Shown: positions 1 to 8,301 of the stretch, piece by piece
Position numbering within the stretch: position 1 is the first letter of the stretch
Layout: each line of letters starts with the position of its first letter
Source of the DNA: Planctomycetota bacterium
GTDB taxonomy: Bacteria > Planctomycetota > UBA1135
Length of the DNA: 64,000 nucleotides
NCBI GenBank assembly: GCA_024275135.1
Contig: JAJRZS010000025.1
Location: forward strand, 1-64,000
Reading direction: 5' to 3'
Made by a program: the position numbers and the translations under genes
The notes under the pieces: generated by a model
Database searches by the model: none
What the model saw: the letters and a program-made list of their open reading frames with translations, nothing else
What the model was told of the DNA's origin: nothing

Positions 1-156
1 GTGCAAGGAGTGGTGCCGTCATCGGTATCCCTTCCCTTCTTTGGTTCCACTTTGTACCTAGCCGCCGTTTCTTTTCACGGCAGTCAAGCTGGACTCAGTT
101 CTGCCGCAGTGCCGGTGACGGTGGTGCTTAGGAGTAGAATCCCTGCCCTGGAAGAC
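1..156. other. Window edge, no gene recognised
   Basis: This stretch lies downstream of the GH15 gene, which is read leftwards. I see no supported coding region in it. A small 5-bp hairpin (64-68 with 77-81) has no T-run after it in either direction, so I do not call a terminator. Confidence 0.5.
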
Positions 157-1944
157 CTAACTCCAAGCGTGGAAATGCCCATCGCGGGCACGGAGCAGGT
201 TGCCCAGGGTCATCGCTGCATTGATGAGGCCAACATGAGTGTATGCTTGTGGGAAGTTGCCTAAGAGTCGGTTCTCAGCTACGCAATAATCCTCACTAAA
301 TAAACCCAAAGCATTGGCCTTGGCGCGGATTTGTTCGAACATGGCAACAGCCTCGTCGAGTCGGCCAGCCAAGGCTAGGGCTTCAATCCACCAAAAGCTG
401 CAAATGGTAAAGGTGCTGGTGCTAGGAGTGCCGAAGTCGTCGGCGTGCACATAGCGCATAACCCCGCCATCACGAACCAAGATTTCCCGGTAGCGGTCCA
501 AGGTGGATAAAAATCGAGGGTCTGTCGCCGGAAGAAAACCAATCGAAGGCAAAAGCAAAAGAGCAGCATCAGCATGGGGAGCGGTAACCGCCTGCACAAA
601 CATGCCCGCATCTTCATCGTAAGCTTCTTTCAACAGGCGGCGGCGCATGCCATCAGCTACCAAGCGCCAAGCTTCGCTTTGTTCTTGATGGCCAAAATGC
701 TGAGCAATATCGGCACCATAATGAGCGGCTGCCCAACACATGGCACGGGAAAAGGTATGCAGCATGGGCTGGCCTCGGTACTCCCAAATGCCCATATCGG
801 CGGTGTCGAAGCCATCCATTGCCTCTTCCACCAAACGCACCACCAGGGGATACCAATGGCTTGGATCGCGCAAATCCGAGCGTTGGTCGAGCAGCATGGT
901 GCGGATGCACAAAATGACTTCGCCCATCAAGTCAGCCTGATACTGGGTAGCGGCCGCGTTGCCGATACGGACCGGCTGGGTGCTTTCGAATCCGGCCAAA
1001 TGGGGGAGTTGAACCTCGGGGAGTTCCCGCTCACCGCCAATGCCATACAGCGGTTGCAGCGGGCCAGATTCCACCACATCCAAGAGAAAACGCAAAAACT
1101 GTCGACCTTCCCAAAAATGGGCAAGCCGGCGCAAAGCTTCGACTGTGAAGACGGAATCGCGCAGCCAACAATAACGGTAATCCCAAGTTCGGGGTTCCCC
1201 CAACATCTCGGGCAGGCTGGTGGTGGCAGCAGCAATGATGGCACCGGTTGGTTCGTAGGCATGAAGCTTTAGGCATAACGCCGAGCGGATGACGTCGGCA
1301 TCGGCAAAGCTAGGAACAAAGCTATTGTTAGCCCACAAGCGCCAACCAGCTATGGTGAGATCAAGGCTGCGGTGAATGTCGTCGATATGCTGGAGTTCCC
1401 CCGGTAGGCCAAAATCGAGTTTGAAAAAACGCGGGGCATCCAGTGTGAATTCTTGCCCACTCAAAACATAATCGATGGGCAGATTGGTTTGCAAAGACCA
1501 GCGTTGCCCCTGGCTCTGGAAAACCAGACCATCTCCTTCCACCAAAAGCTTTGGCTGTTCCCGTGCGTAGTTAGGCCTTGGATCGAAACGCACTTGTATG
1601 CGCGGCCGCCCCGACAAAGGGCGCAACAAGCGAATGAAACTTAGCGGCGTGCGATGCCGCAACCCATCGGGAATGCGCGGCATAAAATCAAACATTTCCC
1701 AGCTGCCACTTTCCGTATGGAACACATGTCGCAACACATTGGTATTGCGTACATAGTTCAGGTTGCCGGTTTGCAAGCGGCCGTCTCCCAAGAACTGCCA
1801 GGTGCCACCTTTCTCCTCATCGAGGATGCGGGCGAAAAGGGAGGGCGAATCAAAGCGGGGCATGCAGCACCAATCCACGCTGCTGTCGGGGTGGATGAGC
1901 GCCAAAACTCGGCCGTTGCCGATGATGCCGTGATCGAGATGCAT
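157..1944 (-). CDS. GH15 family glycoside hydrolase (glucoamylase or trehalase type)
   Basis: Predicted inverting alpha-glucosidase of family GH15, probably cytoplasmic because there is no signal peptide. Residues 7-27 (GNGRVLALIHPDSSVDWC) are the usual N-terminal signature of bacterial trehalase-like GH15 proteins. WDYRYCWLRDS at 254-264 is the family core motif, and LGNFPQAYTHVGLI lies near the C-terminus. The 595 residues match the family length of about 600. It is the last gene of a minus-strand operon and starts 9 bp after the fused trehalose-6-phosphate synthase/phosphatase. That context favours trehalose or a trehalose-derived glucoside as substrate, so synthesis and breakdown would be co-expressed. 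Glucoamylase activity on maltodextrins is the main alternative and sequence alone cannot separate the two. Confidence 0.9.
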   Translation of the reverse strand: MHLDHGIIGNGRVLALIHPDSSVDWCCMPRFDSPSLFARILDEEKGGTWQFLGDGRLQTGNLNYVRNTNVLRHVFHTESGSWEMFDFMPRIPDGLRHRTPLSFIRLLRPLSGRPRIQVRFDPRPNYAREQPKLLVEGDGLVFQSQGQRWSLQTNLPIDYVLSGQEFTLDAPRFFKLDFGLPGELQHIDDIHRSLDLTIAGWRLWANNSFVPSFADADVIRSALCLKLHAYEPTGAIIAAATTSLPEMLGEPRTWDYRYCWLRDSVFTVEALRRLAHFWEGRQFLRFLLDVVESGPLQPLYGIGGERELPEVQLPHLAGFESTQPVRIGNAAATQYQADLMGEVILCIRTMLLDQRSDLRDPSHWYPLVVRLVEEAMDGFDTADMGIWEYRGQPMLHTFSRAMCWAAAHYGADIAQHFGHQEQSEAWRLVADGMRRRLLKEAYDEDAGMFVQAVTAPHADAALLLLPSIGFLPATDPRFLSTLDRYREILVRDGGVMRYVHADDFGTPSTSTFTICSFWWIEALALAGRLDEAVAMFEQIRAKANALGLFSEDYCVAENRLLGNFPQAYTHVGLINAAMTLGNLLRARDGHFHAWS

Positions 1945-1953
1945 GGAACTTTG

Positions 1954-4194
1954 CTACTCCCTATCGGCTTGCAGTGGGGCAGAGCTTGAAGTGGCTAATT
2001 GGCGCAGAAAACTCCGGAACTCGGCGGGAGAATCCAGTCGTAACTTGGCTTTGGAAGGGCGATTGCCAATCAACAAACTCCAGCCAGAGTCGGGGAGCGC
2101 GCGAAACATGCTTTCGTCCGTGTGGTCGTCTCCGGCGGCAAGCACAAAACCGGAATGTTCCACCTCGCTCAGGATGGTTTGTAGAGCGTTGCCTTTATGG
2201 ATGCCAGCTGGGCGCACTTCCAAAACCCGAGAGCCACGCATCACTTGGACTCCTTGCTCCATAAACATTTCCGCCAAGTGTTGAAACAATTCTTTGGCTT
2301 GCCAGGCGCCTAGGATAGGGTCGGATTCTCGGTAATGCCAGGCAATCCCAACTTCTTTCTCCTCAATCCGACTGCCGGGTACGCGAGCGGTAAATTCTTG
2401 CAATATCGCCAGGGCTTCCTCACGCCAGGAAAGTTGGGGGCTGGTAAACAGAGGGACAAAATCTACAGCGTGAGGCGGGCGGTAAAAAGCACCATGTTCG
2501 GCGACCAAGCCCAATCCCGGTATTGGCAGCCAGTGCGCCAACAAATCTGCAGGACGCCCAGAAACCACCCAAGCCTGGACCTTAGGCAAGGCGCATAGAT
2601 CGCCTAAGAGTTGCAATATCTCTGCGGTGGGCACGGCTTCTCCTGGGGTACCAGTGAATTCACGGAGGGTGCCATCGTAGTCGCAAAACACCGTGCGTTG
2701 GTGGTTTTCTTGTGCCCAAGATGTGCAAACTTGTTGCTGCGTGGAGCTGCTGAAAAATTGCGGAGCCGGGCTGGTTTGGTGTGAATGATGGATGGCCTGA
2801 ATACAGGCGCGGGCCCAGTCTTCCACCGTGGTTGAACGCACGCGTTGACGCATTGGCCGCATACGCGCAACCTGTTCCGCAATAGGCATGGTGAGTGCAA
2901 GCTCCAGATTGCGCACGAGGTCGGAGGTGTCGAAAGGATTCACGCGCAGAGCTTCACCCAATTCCCAGGAGGCGCCGGTGGATTCGCCGAGAATCAACAC
3001 GCCGTCGTCCTCGAAACGAGAGGCTACATATTCTTTGGCGACCAGGTTGAGTCCATCGCGCAGTGGGGTAACCAAAGCAACATCGGCGGTGCGATAAAGC
3101 GCCTTCAGTTCGGCTGGAGGAACGCTCTGATACAAATAATGTAAGGGCTGCAAACCAGGGTGACCGAATTCACTATTGATGCTGCCGGCCAGTCGATCCA
3201 CATCGTTTTTCAATTCTTGATAATCGCGCACTTCTGCACGCGAGGGCACGGCAACCTGAATCATCATCACCCGGTTTACCCGCGATGGATCGGCTGCCAA
3301 AAAGGCTTGGAAGGCACGCATGCGTTCGGGAATGCCTTTGGTGTAATCCATGCGCTCTACGCCAAGAATTATTTTCCGCCCAGCCGCCATCTGGCGTAGG
3401 TATTGGCTGTATTGGGCGATTTCCTTTTCTCCTTTGGCGGGACCAGGCTCCCATTGGAAGGCGTCAATGGCCAAGGGTTGGGCCAGAAGCTGCACTTCGC
3501 GTCCCTCGGTGAGTATGCGGGTAGTGTGGGTTTCAATACCCAAGACATGAGCGACGGCGGAGCGGAAGTGGCGGACATATCCCAAAGTATGGAAAGCAAG
3601 GACATCGGCGCCCAAGGCTCCTTTCAGCAGTTCTTCACGTTGGGGGAAAATGCGGAAGACCTCCGAGGAAGGGAAGGGAATATGGAGAAAAAAACCAATG
3701 CGCAAATCCGGCATGGCTTCGCGCAACATACGGGGTAGCAGCATGAGGTGAAAATCCTGCACAAAAACCGTGTCTTGCGGGCGAACCTGCTGCAAAACGG
3801 TATCCGCAAAACGCTGGTTGACAGCGACATATTGCTCCCAGTCGGTGACCGAATAATGCATGCGCTCCTTGAAATAATGGAACAGCGGCCAAATGCATTG
3901 GTTGGATAGGTTTTGATAGTAGCCTTGGTGTTGCTCGGGAGACAAACCAACACCTACCAAGTTTTGGGATTTTAAGGCCGCTTGCACCTTGGCGGAGAGG
4001 ATGCCGTCGGCGGTGGTCATGCCTGGCCAACCAATCCACGAACCCCCGCTTTCCCGGTGCAAACCTGCCAACCCCGTGGCCAATCCTCCCGCAGAAAGCT
4101 GAACTTGCACTTCGCCATCCTTTTGCTGCATGGTGATGGGGAGGCGATTGCTCACCAAGAAAAGACGACCAGGTTTTGGGGCGGAAGAAGCCAT
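1954..4194 (-). CDS. Bifunctional trehalose-6-phosphate synthase/phosphatase (OtsA-OtsB fusion)
   Basis: Makes trehalose 6-phosphate from UDP-glucose (or another NDP-glucose) and glucose 6-phosphate, then dephosphorylates it to trehalose. The N-terminal GT20 domain (about residues 8-470) shows FLVSNRLPI, DFHLMLLPRM, GVERMDYTKGIPERM and the acceptor-side TPLRDGLNLVAKEY. The C-terminal HAD phosphatase domain (about 497-746) starts with the DYDGTL nucleophile motif and carries AGDDHTDESMF near its end. Separate OtsA and OtsB proteins are common in bacteria; a fusion in this order is less usual and resembles the plant and some bacterial two-domain proteins. I chose ATG 4194 (746 aa); a TTG at 4209 would add five residues. 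It follows the nucleotidyltransferase gene by 22 bp. Confidence 0.93.
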   Translation of the reverse strand: MASSAPKPGRLFLVSNRLPITMQQKDGEVQVQLSAGGLATGLAGLHRESGGSWIGWPGMTTADGILSAKVQAALKSQNLVGVGLSPEQHQGYYQNLSNQCIWPLFHYFKERMHYSVTDWEQYVAVNQRFADTVLQQVRPQDTVFVQDFHLMLLPRMLREAMPDLRIGFFLHIPFPSSEVFRIFPQREELLKGALGADVLAFHTLGYVRHFRSAVAHVLGIETHTTRILTEGREVQLLAQPLAIDAFQWEPGPAKGEKEIAQYSQYLRQMAAGRKIILGVERMDYTKGIPERMRAFQAFLAADPSRVNRVMMIQVAVPSRAEVRDYQELKNDVDRLAGSINSEFGHPGLQPLHYLYQSVPPAELKALYRTADVALVTPLRDGLNLVAKEYVASRFEDDGVLILGESTGASWELGEALRVNPFDTSDLVRNLELALTMPIAEQVARMRPMRQRVRSTTVEDWARACIQAIHHSHQTSPAPQFFSSSTQQQVCTSWAQENHQRTVFCDYDGTLREFTGTPGEAVPTAEILQLLGDLCALPKVQAWVVSGRPADLLAHWLPIPGLGLVAEHGAFYRPPHAVDFVPLFTSPQLSWREEALAILQEFTARVPGSRIEEKEVGIAWHYRESDPILGAWQAKELFQHLAEMFMEQGVQVMRGSRVLEVRPAGIHKGNALQTILSEVEHSGFVLAAGDDHTDESMFRALPDSGWSLLIGNRPSKAKLRLDSPAEFRSFLRQLATSSSAPLQADRE

Positions 4195-4216
4195 GGGTGG
4201 TGGGGTCAATGCAATT

Positions 4217-4942
4217 CTAGCAAGGAAGGAGCTTCGGCAGGATGGCAGCGGCCTGGGCCACTCGTTCAGGAGTGCTCATTTCGCACCAGATGCCTTGATG
4301 CAAGAGCAGGTGGACACAATCGGGATCGGCCTGGAATGCAGGAAGCAAACCATCTCGAATCAGGCATAACAGTTGCTTGGCATGTTCGCGTTGCGTTTGC
4401 TGGAGGGCGAGAAGCCAATGGGGGTGGGGGCGATAAATTCCGGTGAACACTGCGGCTTGTTGACCAGAAGGCAGCGGTTCGGTTCGCTTATGTAGCCCCA
4501 AAAATCGGAGGTTTTGGTCAAAACGAAGCCCGCCAAAGGTTTGTAGCGAAGAAGGTGGATGCAGCACCAAGGTGCCTTCCACAGCGTCGACTAAGTTGGC
4601 GAAGGCAAAATCTGTAAACATTTTGGCATTGACCACCAACTTGGGGAGGACGCCATGTTGTTGGTGGAGCCGCAACAGAGTGCCGCCGGTGCCTAAGAGG
4701 TTGGGCTCTTCCAAAAACCGAAGACGAACTTCCGGGTGAGCCCAGCGCTGAGCCTCGTTGCGTACTTGCTCGGCCTTGTAGTGCAAATTAATCCACAACT
4801 CGGAGTAGCTGGAGCCCAGAGCCTCTAACAAAAATCGCAATGGAGTTGTGCCGCCAATGGGGACGTTGGCTTTGGCGTAGGTTTCGCGCAAGCCTTCGAG
4901 GCGCGTTGCTTTGCCAGCTGCGAGAATGAGGGCCGAACTCAT
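4217..4942 (-). CDS. MurU-like sugar-1-phosphate nucleotidyltransferase
   Basis: Nucleotidyltransferase of the GT-A fold family that includes MurU, GlmU-N and RfbA, expected to make an NDP-sugar from a sugar 1-phosphate. The N-terminus SSALILAAGKATRL matches the family signature, but the usual LAAGxGTRL reads LAAGKATRL, so the second glycine is replaced. FLEEPNLLGTGGTLL and FTGIYRPHP fit the central sheet and the product-binding region. The 241 residues suit the short MurU type with no acyltransferase domain. The start overlaps the stop of the kinase gene in ATGA, so the two are coupled. The AmgK-MurU pairing is known from MurNAc recycling, but here the next genes make trehalose, so the true sugar is open. 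Confidence 0.8.
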   Translation of the reverse strand: MSSALILAAGKATRLEGLRETYAKANVPIGGTTPLRFLLEALGSSYSELWINLHYKAEQVRNEAQRWAHPEVRLRFLEEPNLLGTGGTLLRLHQQHGVLPKLVVNAKMFTDFAFANLVDAVEGTLVLHPPSSLQTFGGLRFDQNLRFLGLHKRTEPLPSGQQAAVFTGIYRPHPHWLLALQQTQREHAKQLLCLIRDGLLPAFQADPDCVHLLLHQGIWCEMSTPERVAQAAAILPKLLPC

Positions 4943-5898
4943 CCGCTGAACACTTTGCGCAAAAGACGGGTTTCAGCAGTGGGGTGCATATCACATAAAG
5001 CCAAGGCCATAGGGCGCGCCCGCTGCTCCGCCTGGAGATAATCCCTGCGGCCGTCGGCGAGCAGATGGCCAAATGTGCCCAAGGCTTTGAGTACGCGTTG
5101 CAAAGCGCAGTGCAAAAAGAGTTCTTGAGTTTGGTCCGAACTCAGTTGGAATCGTGTTCCTAGCTCGAATTTGTTTTGCTCGAGCAGTTGGTAAACCGAA
5201 TCGGATAAATCGACATAGGCGTCGGTGAAAAGAGAAGCGAGGTCATAAAACAAGGGGCCTTGTCGTAAATCTTGATGATCAATCCACGCGATGTCCCCTG
5301 TGGCCATGAGGAGCACATTACGGCTATGGAAATCCCGGTGTTGCAGGCATTGAGGCCCTTTGGCCGCCTGGGTGGCCATATTCTGGCAGGCAGTTTCGAT
5401 TTCTTGACGGGATTTATTGGAAAAGGAAAAGCCGCGGTAGGCTTCTAGATAGCGCCGCAAAAACATGTCCAGTTCGCGTTGGAATAATGTGGCATCCAAA
5501 CGCAGGGAAGCATTGGGGTGCTGAGAAGGGAGGCTGGCCTGGCTGAATCGATGCCAACTTGCACATAGGTTGCGATAGTTTTCTACGGTAGGCAGATGTG
5601 CCAAATGTTGATCGCCCAAATCTTCGACCAGATAGGCCCCTTCGCAGCTGGGGCCGAGAAGAGGAACGCGGATCTTTTGGCGCAGCAAAAAATCCGTGGT
5701 GGCGGTGGGAGGTTGGTCGGCAGCGACGACCAATAACCAAGCTTTTTCCACGGCCTGGCCAAATTGGGGTAAAGGCGAAACTTTGCTTTGCGGGCGAAAA
5801 TAGCGGCGCGAACTGGCTTCTGGGGTGAGTTCTGCAAACGGTACAACGGAACCGAAGAAGGTGGTGCTAAAGGAGTCGCAAAGCATGGCGGTGGTCAT
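4939..5898 (-). CDS. AmgK-like sugar kinase (aminoglycoside phosphotransferase fold)
   Basis: Predicted anomeric sugar kinase with the aminoglycoside-phosphotransferase fold. HRDFHSRNVL carries the catalytic Asp and Asn, and WIDHQDLRQGPLFYDLASLF carries the metal-binding Asp; both are the typical AmgK forms. Length is 319 residues, as in AmgK. I chose ATG 5898 because it overlaps the upstream stop in ATGA; a longer upstream extension would run far into the isomerase gene. The downstream neighbour is a MurU-like nucleotidyltransferase, the partner AmgK has in peptidoglycan recycling, where the pair turns MurNAc into UDP-MurNAc. Whether the substrate here is MurNAc, GlcNAc or glucose is not decided by sequence. 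Confidence 0.85.
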   Translation of the reverse strand: MTTAMLCDSFSTTFFGSVVPFAELTPEASSRRYFRPQSKVSPLPQFGQAVEKAWLLVVAADQPPTATTDFLLRQKIRVPLLGPSCEGAYLVEDLGDQHLAHLPTVENYRNLCASWHRFSQASLPSQHPNASLRLDATLFQRELDMFLRRYLEAYRGFSFSNKSRQEIETACQNMATQAAKGPQCLQHRDFHSRNVLLMATGDIAWIDHQDLRQGPLFYDLASLFTDAYVDLSDSVYQLLEQNKFELGTRFQLSSDQTQELFLHCALQRVLKALGTFGHLLADGRRDYLQAEQRARPMALALCDMHPTAETRLLRKVFSG

Positions 5899-6749
5899 CG
5901 CGCTCCTCCCAGATAAGTCTGTTGAAACTTCTGCACTTGTTGCAGGCTCTGGTGCAAGGTTGCTGTGCAGTCTCGTTGTCCGCGGGAATAATCGCGCATT
6001 TCCAAAGCGGCGCAACCAGCAAACCGGGCGCTTTGCAAGACCTCCAAGACTTCTTCCCAGGGGATTGTGCCCTGCCCAGGGGCAAGATGGGCGTCGCTGT
6101 GGCCGTCGTTGTCATGCACATGCAGATGTTGAAGGCGCGGTAAGGCCAACTGCAACTCTTTGACCACATCCCCTTCGACATGGGCGTGTCCGAGGTCGAG
6201 GCACAGGCCCACCTCACAGCATGGATCGATTTCGTCCAAGAGCTGCAAGAGTTTGCTGATGCGGGTGCCGGTGGAAATGATATTTTCCAGTAGCAGTTGC
6301 ACCCCAAGTTGGCGGGCGACAGGCATTAAGGCCAGTACCGCTTCACGGGCCCAGGCTGCGGTATGTTCGTTCCAAGTGTCTCGTTGCCAGCCGAGGTGCA
6401 AAACTCCACATTGGGCACCCAGAGCAGCGGCAGCGTGAAGGCCATCCACCGAGGCCTGTAGGGCTTCTTGTCGGGCAGGAGCGTGGGTGGCGATGAGGGA
6501 CCAACGGGCATTTTGCTCAACTAGCTCGGGGACTGAGGGGTAGAAAGGGAGGTGCACGCTGTTGGCAAGCAGGCCAAAATCCTCCAACCTCCGGCGAAAC
6601 TGCGCCAAGGCCTCGGCTTTTCGCCAGGGAATATGGGGCTCGGCCAACCACAGCTCCAGTTTTGGGTAACCGGAAGCGGCCAGGGCGGCTAAAGCCTTGC
6701 AGTGTAGCTCGTCGTAGACGAGGAGGTGGGTGGAGAGTGTCAACTCCAT
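5895..6749 (-). CDS. Sugar phosphate isomerase/epimerase-like TIM-barrel protein
   Basis: A 284-residue protein of the xylose-isomerase-like TIM barrel superfamily (AP endonuclease 2 type). Visible strand-end motifs are SVHLPFYPS, CGVLHLGW, LLLENI, GLCLDLGHAHVEG and HLHVHDNDGHSDAHLAPGQG; the clustered His, Asp and Glu are the usual divalent-metal ligands. Members include hexulose epimerases, isomerases and endonuclease IV; the lack of DNA-binding loops and the sugar operon favour a sugar enzyme. It is the first gene of the operon. Its first 20 bases and upstream region lie inside the left copy of the 61-bp repeat. The start ATG is at 6749, with a TAGGAT hexamer 10 bp before it on the minus strand. 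Confidence 0.8.
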   Translation of the reverse strand: MELTLSTHLLVYDELHCKALAALAASGYPKLELWLAEPHIPWRKAEALAQFRRRLEDFGLLANSVHLPFYPSVPELVEQNARWSLIATHAPARQEALQASVDGLHAAAALGAQCGVLHLGWQRDTWNEHTAAWAREAVLALMPVARQLGVQLLLENIISTGTRISKLLQLLDEIDPCCEVGLCLDLGHAHVEGDVVKELQLALPRLQHLHVHDNDGHSDAHLAPGQGTIPWEEVLEVLQSARFAGCAALEMRDYSRGQRDCTATLHQSLQQVQKFQQTYLGGAR

Positions 6750-6790
6750 CGCGGCCTGTATCCTAATGTCCTATGCTTGCCACTGCACTC
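6730..6790. repeat. 61-bp direct repeat, left copy
   Basis: Identical over 61 bases to 8302-8362; the bases outside (6729 g against 8301 t, 6791 g against 8363 c) differ. It holds the start of the isomerase gene (minus, ATG 6749) and a dead copy of the start of the HEAT/VWA gene (ATG 6773, stop TAG 6800-6802 after nine codons). Overlapping -10-like hexamers TATCCT (plus) and TAGGAT (minus) lie inside. It is the left boundary of the island. Confidence 0.97.
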
Positions 6791-6808
6791 GCTTTGGTTT
6801 AGCATGCA

Positions 6809-7378
6809 TTGCGTGAAGCCTCTCTCTCTCTCTCTCTCCTAGGCTTGTTGAACGGTTTTGATTTTCAAAACCAAAACCCTTGCGTTTCCAAGGATTGCCG
6901 ATGCCAGGCCTGGGCTGGAGTTGTTCCGGGTGGCTCCGACTTCCTTGGGGAGCATATTTTTTCTTCGGTTCAAAATTCTATCGGAAGTTTGGATGCGGTT
7001 CTAGAAATTGCTCCACAGGCTGGATATGTGGATGGAGACATCGATGGAACTTGTGTCTCTTCTGAATGTCCATGTTCAGAAATTTCATGCACCTATCACT
7101 ACAGAATAACGATAAAGATTAATGGGTGGGGAACTGTCGACCCTAGTACAGTTACCGGAATTGATTGGGTATGGGGGCCATATGGCTGCGATATCAATCT
7201 AAGCCAAGGGCTGCCAGCGATTTGGCAAGATGATGTTAATTTTTCTTCCGATTGTGGTTCTGGCGACAAATTTGTAACCATTGTGCTCCGAATCCACACT
7301 CTAGCTGGGCCTCAGAAAACCAACAAATTGAAAATCCTACTAGAATGCATCGATTGCCCGCACACCGATAACCAATGA
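6809..7378 (+). CDS. Island gene A: small Cys-rich exported protein of unknown function
   Basis: I do not recognise this family. The 189-residue product has a short hydrophobic N-terminus (about residues 5-14, SLSLSLLGLL), then a soluble body with 11 cysteines, several in close groups (PCVSKDCRC, TCVSSECPCSEISC, ECIDC). That pattern suits disulphides in an exported protein or metal binding. In the sequence as given the only in-frame start before the body is TTG 6809, with no ribosome-binding site; ATG 6804 is one CT unit out of frame. Base composition differs from the neighbours: 7081-7140 has only 23 G+C in 60. The stop overlaps the start of gene B in ATGA, so the two form a pair. The island position suggests recent gain. 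Confidence 0.6.
   Translation: MREASLSLSLLGLLNGFDFQNQNPCVSKDCRCQAWAGVVPGGSDFLGEHIFSSVQNSIGSLDAVLEIAPQAGYVDGDIDGTCVSSECPCSEISCTYHYRITIKINGWGTVDPSTVTGIDWVWGPYGCDINLSQGLPAIWQDDVNFSSDCGSGDKFVTIVLRIHTLAGPQKTNKLKILLECIDCPHTDNQ
6820..6838 (+). repeat. CT dinucleotide microsatellite, about 9 units
   Basis: Nine CT units plus one C at the very 5' end of the next gene. In the gene's frame the tract encodes alternating Ser and Leu within the hydrophobic N-terminus. An ATG at 6804 is out of frame with the gene now; loss of one CT unit (or gain of two) would put it in frame. This arrangement is typical of slipped-strand phase variation. Confidence 0.9.
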
Positions 7379-8277
7379 AGAAATTACGCAGAACGCTCTA
7401 CGTGACTGCCGGAATAGTTCTTCTCTGCCTATCCCTTGCAGTCCTTGACTCCATCCGAAATTCTTCTCATGCCGATTCCCTGCAGGGTTTGACGGAGAAG
7501 TCAAAACCCGCAGTGGTTGCCGCGGATTCTCTGCAGCGAAAGCCTCTTTTTCAAGCGGAAGAAAACGGTGCAATTCATGATATTTCTTCAGTACGGGAGG
7601 AGATAGCCAAGATGTTTCAAGAGGGAGATTCTTTGCAAAAGCGCAAGGACGCTGTGGAGGCGGAGAGCCAACGCAAGCGGGCTCACGGGGGAAATTTCAC
7701 TGGCCTGGAGGTGGGGATTGGCTTGCTGAGGTCTATTTCCCTGGTGGATCCTCCTGAAATTGAAAACTTCATGCCACTCAATTTTTTAGCTTGGGGCGGG
7801 GTCAAGGGGCATATTGTTCGACAGGGACAGTGGTTGCAGCAACATCGTGCTTGGTTGGAAAACCTCGATATGATTCCTTTTATTCGAGAGTCGGGCACGG
7901 GAGATCCTCTCGCTCTGCCGCCAGAGGCGTTGTGTGTGTTGCTCACGGGAAAGCCCTGGCATGAAATACAGTCTTCAGCACTTATTGTTGCGATGGGGCA
8001 AATTCGGGAAAACTCTTTATTGCAATTGGCCGATGCAGCGGCGCAGCGCAATATGCTCTTGAATGAGGTCTATCAATTTTTGTTCAAGAATGGAATTTCC
8101 AATCAAAATGGTGAAATTCCGGTAACGGATTGGTTGGCGACTCTATACGATCCTCTGGCAGAACTTCATGACGAAGTGGAGGTTGGCATCCCTTATGCCT
8201 ACCAGGCCCAGATTGCCAATGAACTGCGGATGCAAGGCTTTCCCGTCGACCCTCAAGCTCTGATTCCAAAGCCCTAA
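7375..8277 (+). CDS. Island gene B: membrane-anchored or exported protein of unknown function
   Basis: I do not recognise this 300-residue protein. It starts with a positively charged MKKLRR and a single hydrophobic segment (about residues 8-25, TLYVTAGIVLLCLSLAVL), read as a signal anchor or signal peptide. A charged, probably helical region follows (about 60-105), then a mixed domain of about 190 residues with no motif I can assign. The start ATG overlaps the stop of gene A (ATGA at 7375-7378), so translation is likely coupled. A small hairpin follows the stop. The pair has no nuclease, integrase or toxin signature that I can see. Confidence 0.7.
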   Translation: MKKLRRTLYVTAGIVLLCLSLAVLDSIRNSSHADSLQGLTEKSKPAVVAADSLQRKPLFQAEENGAIHDISSVREEIAKMFQEGDSLQKRKDAVEAESQRKRAHGGNFTGLEVGIGLLRSISLVDPPEIENFMPLNFLAWGGVKGHIVRQGQWLQQHRAWLENLDMIPFIRESGTGDPLALPPEALCVLLTGKPWHEIQSSALIVAMGQIRENSLLQLADAAAQRNMLLNEVYQFLFKNGISNQNGEIPVTDWLATLYDPLAELHDEVEVGIPYAYQAQIANELRMQGFPVDPQALIPKP

Positions 8278-8283
8278 GGAAAT

Positions 8284-8299
8284 CCTCGTGCTTTCGAGG
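8284..8299 (+). terminator. Hairpin after island gene B
   Basis: A 5-bp stem (CCTCG 8284-8288 with CGAGG 8295-8299) and 6-nt loop start 6 bp after the stop of gene B. There is no proper T-run, so this is at best a weak terminator. It lies between gene B and the right 61-bp repeat. Confidence 0.35.
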
Positions 8300-8301
8300 T
8301 T

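Noticed and set aside
1..264. Plus-strand frame from the window edge
   Set aside because: It overlaps the conserved GH15 C-terminus (157-264) and its product has no recognisable features.
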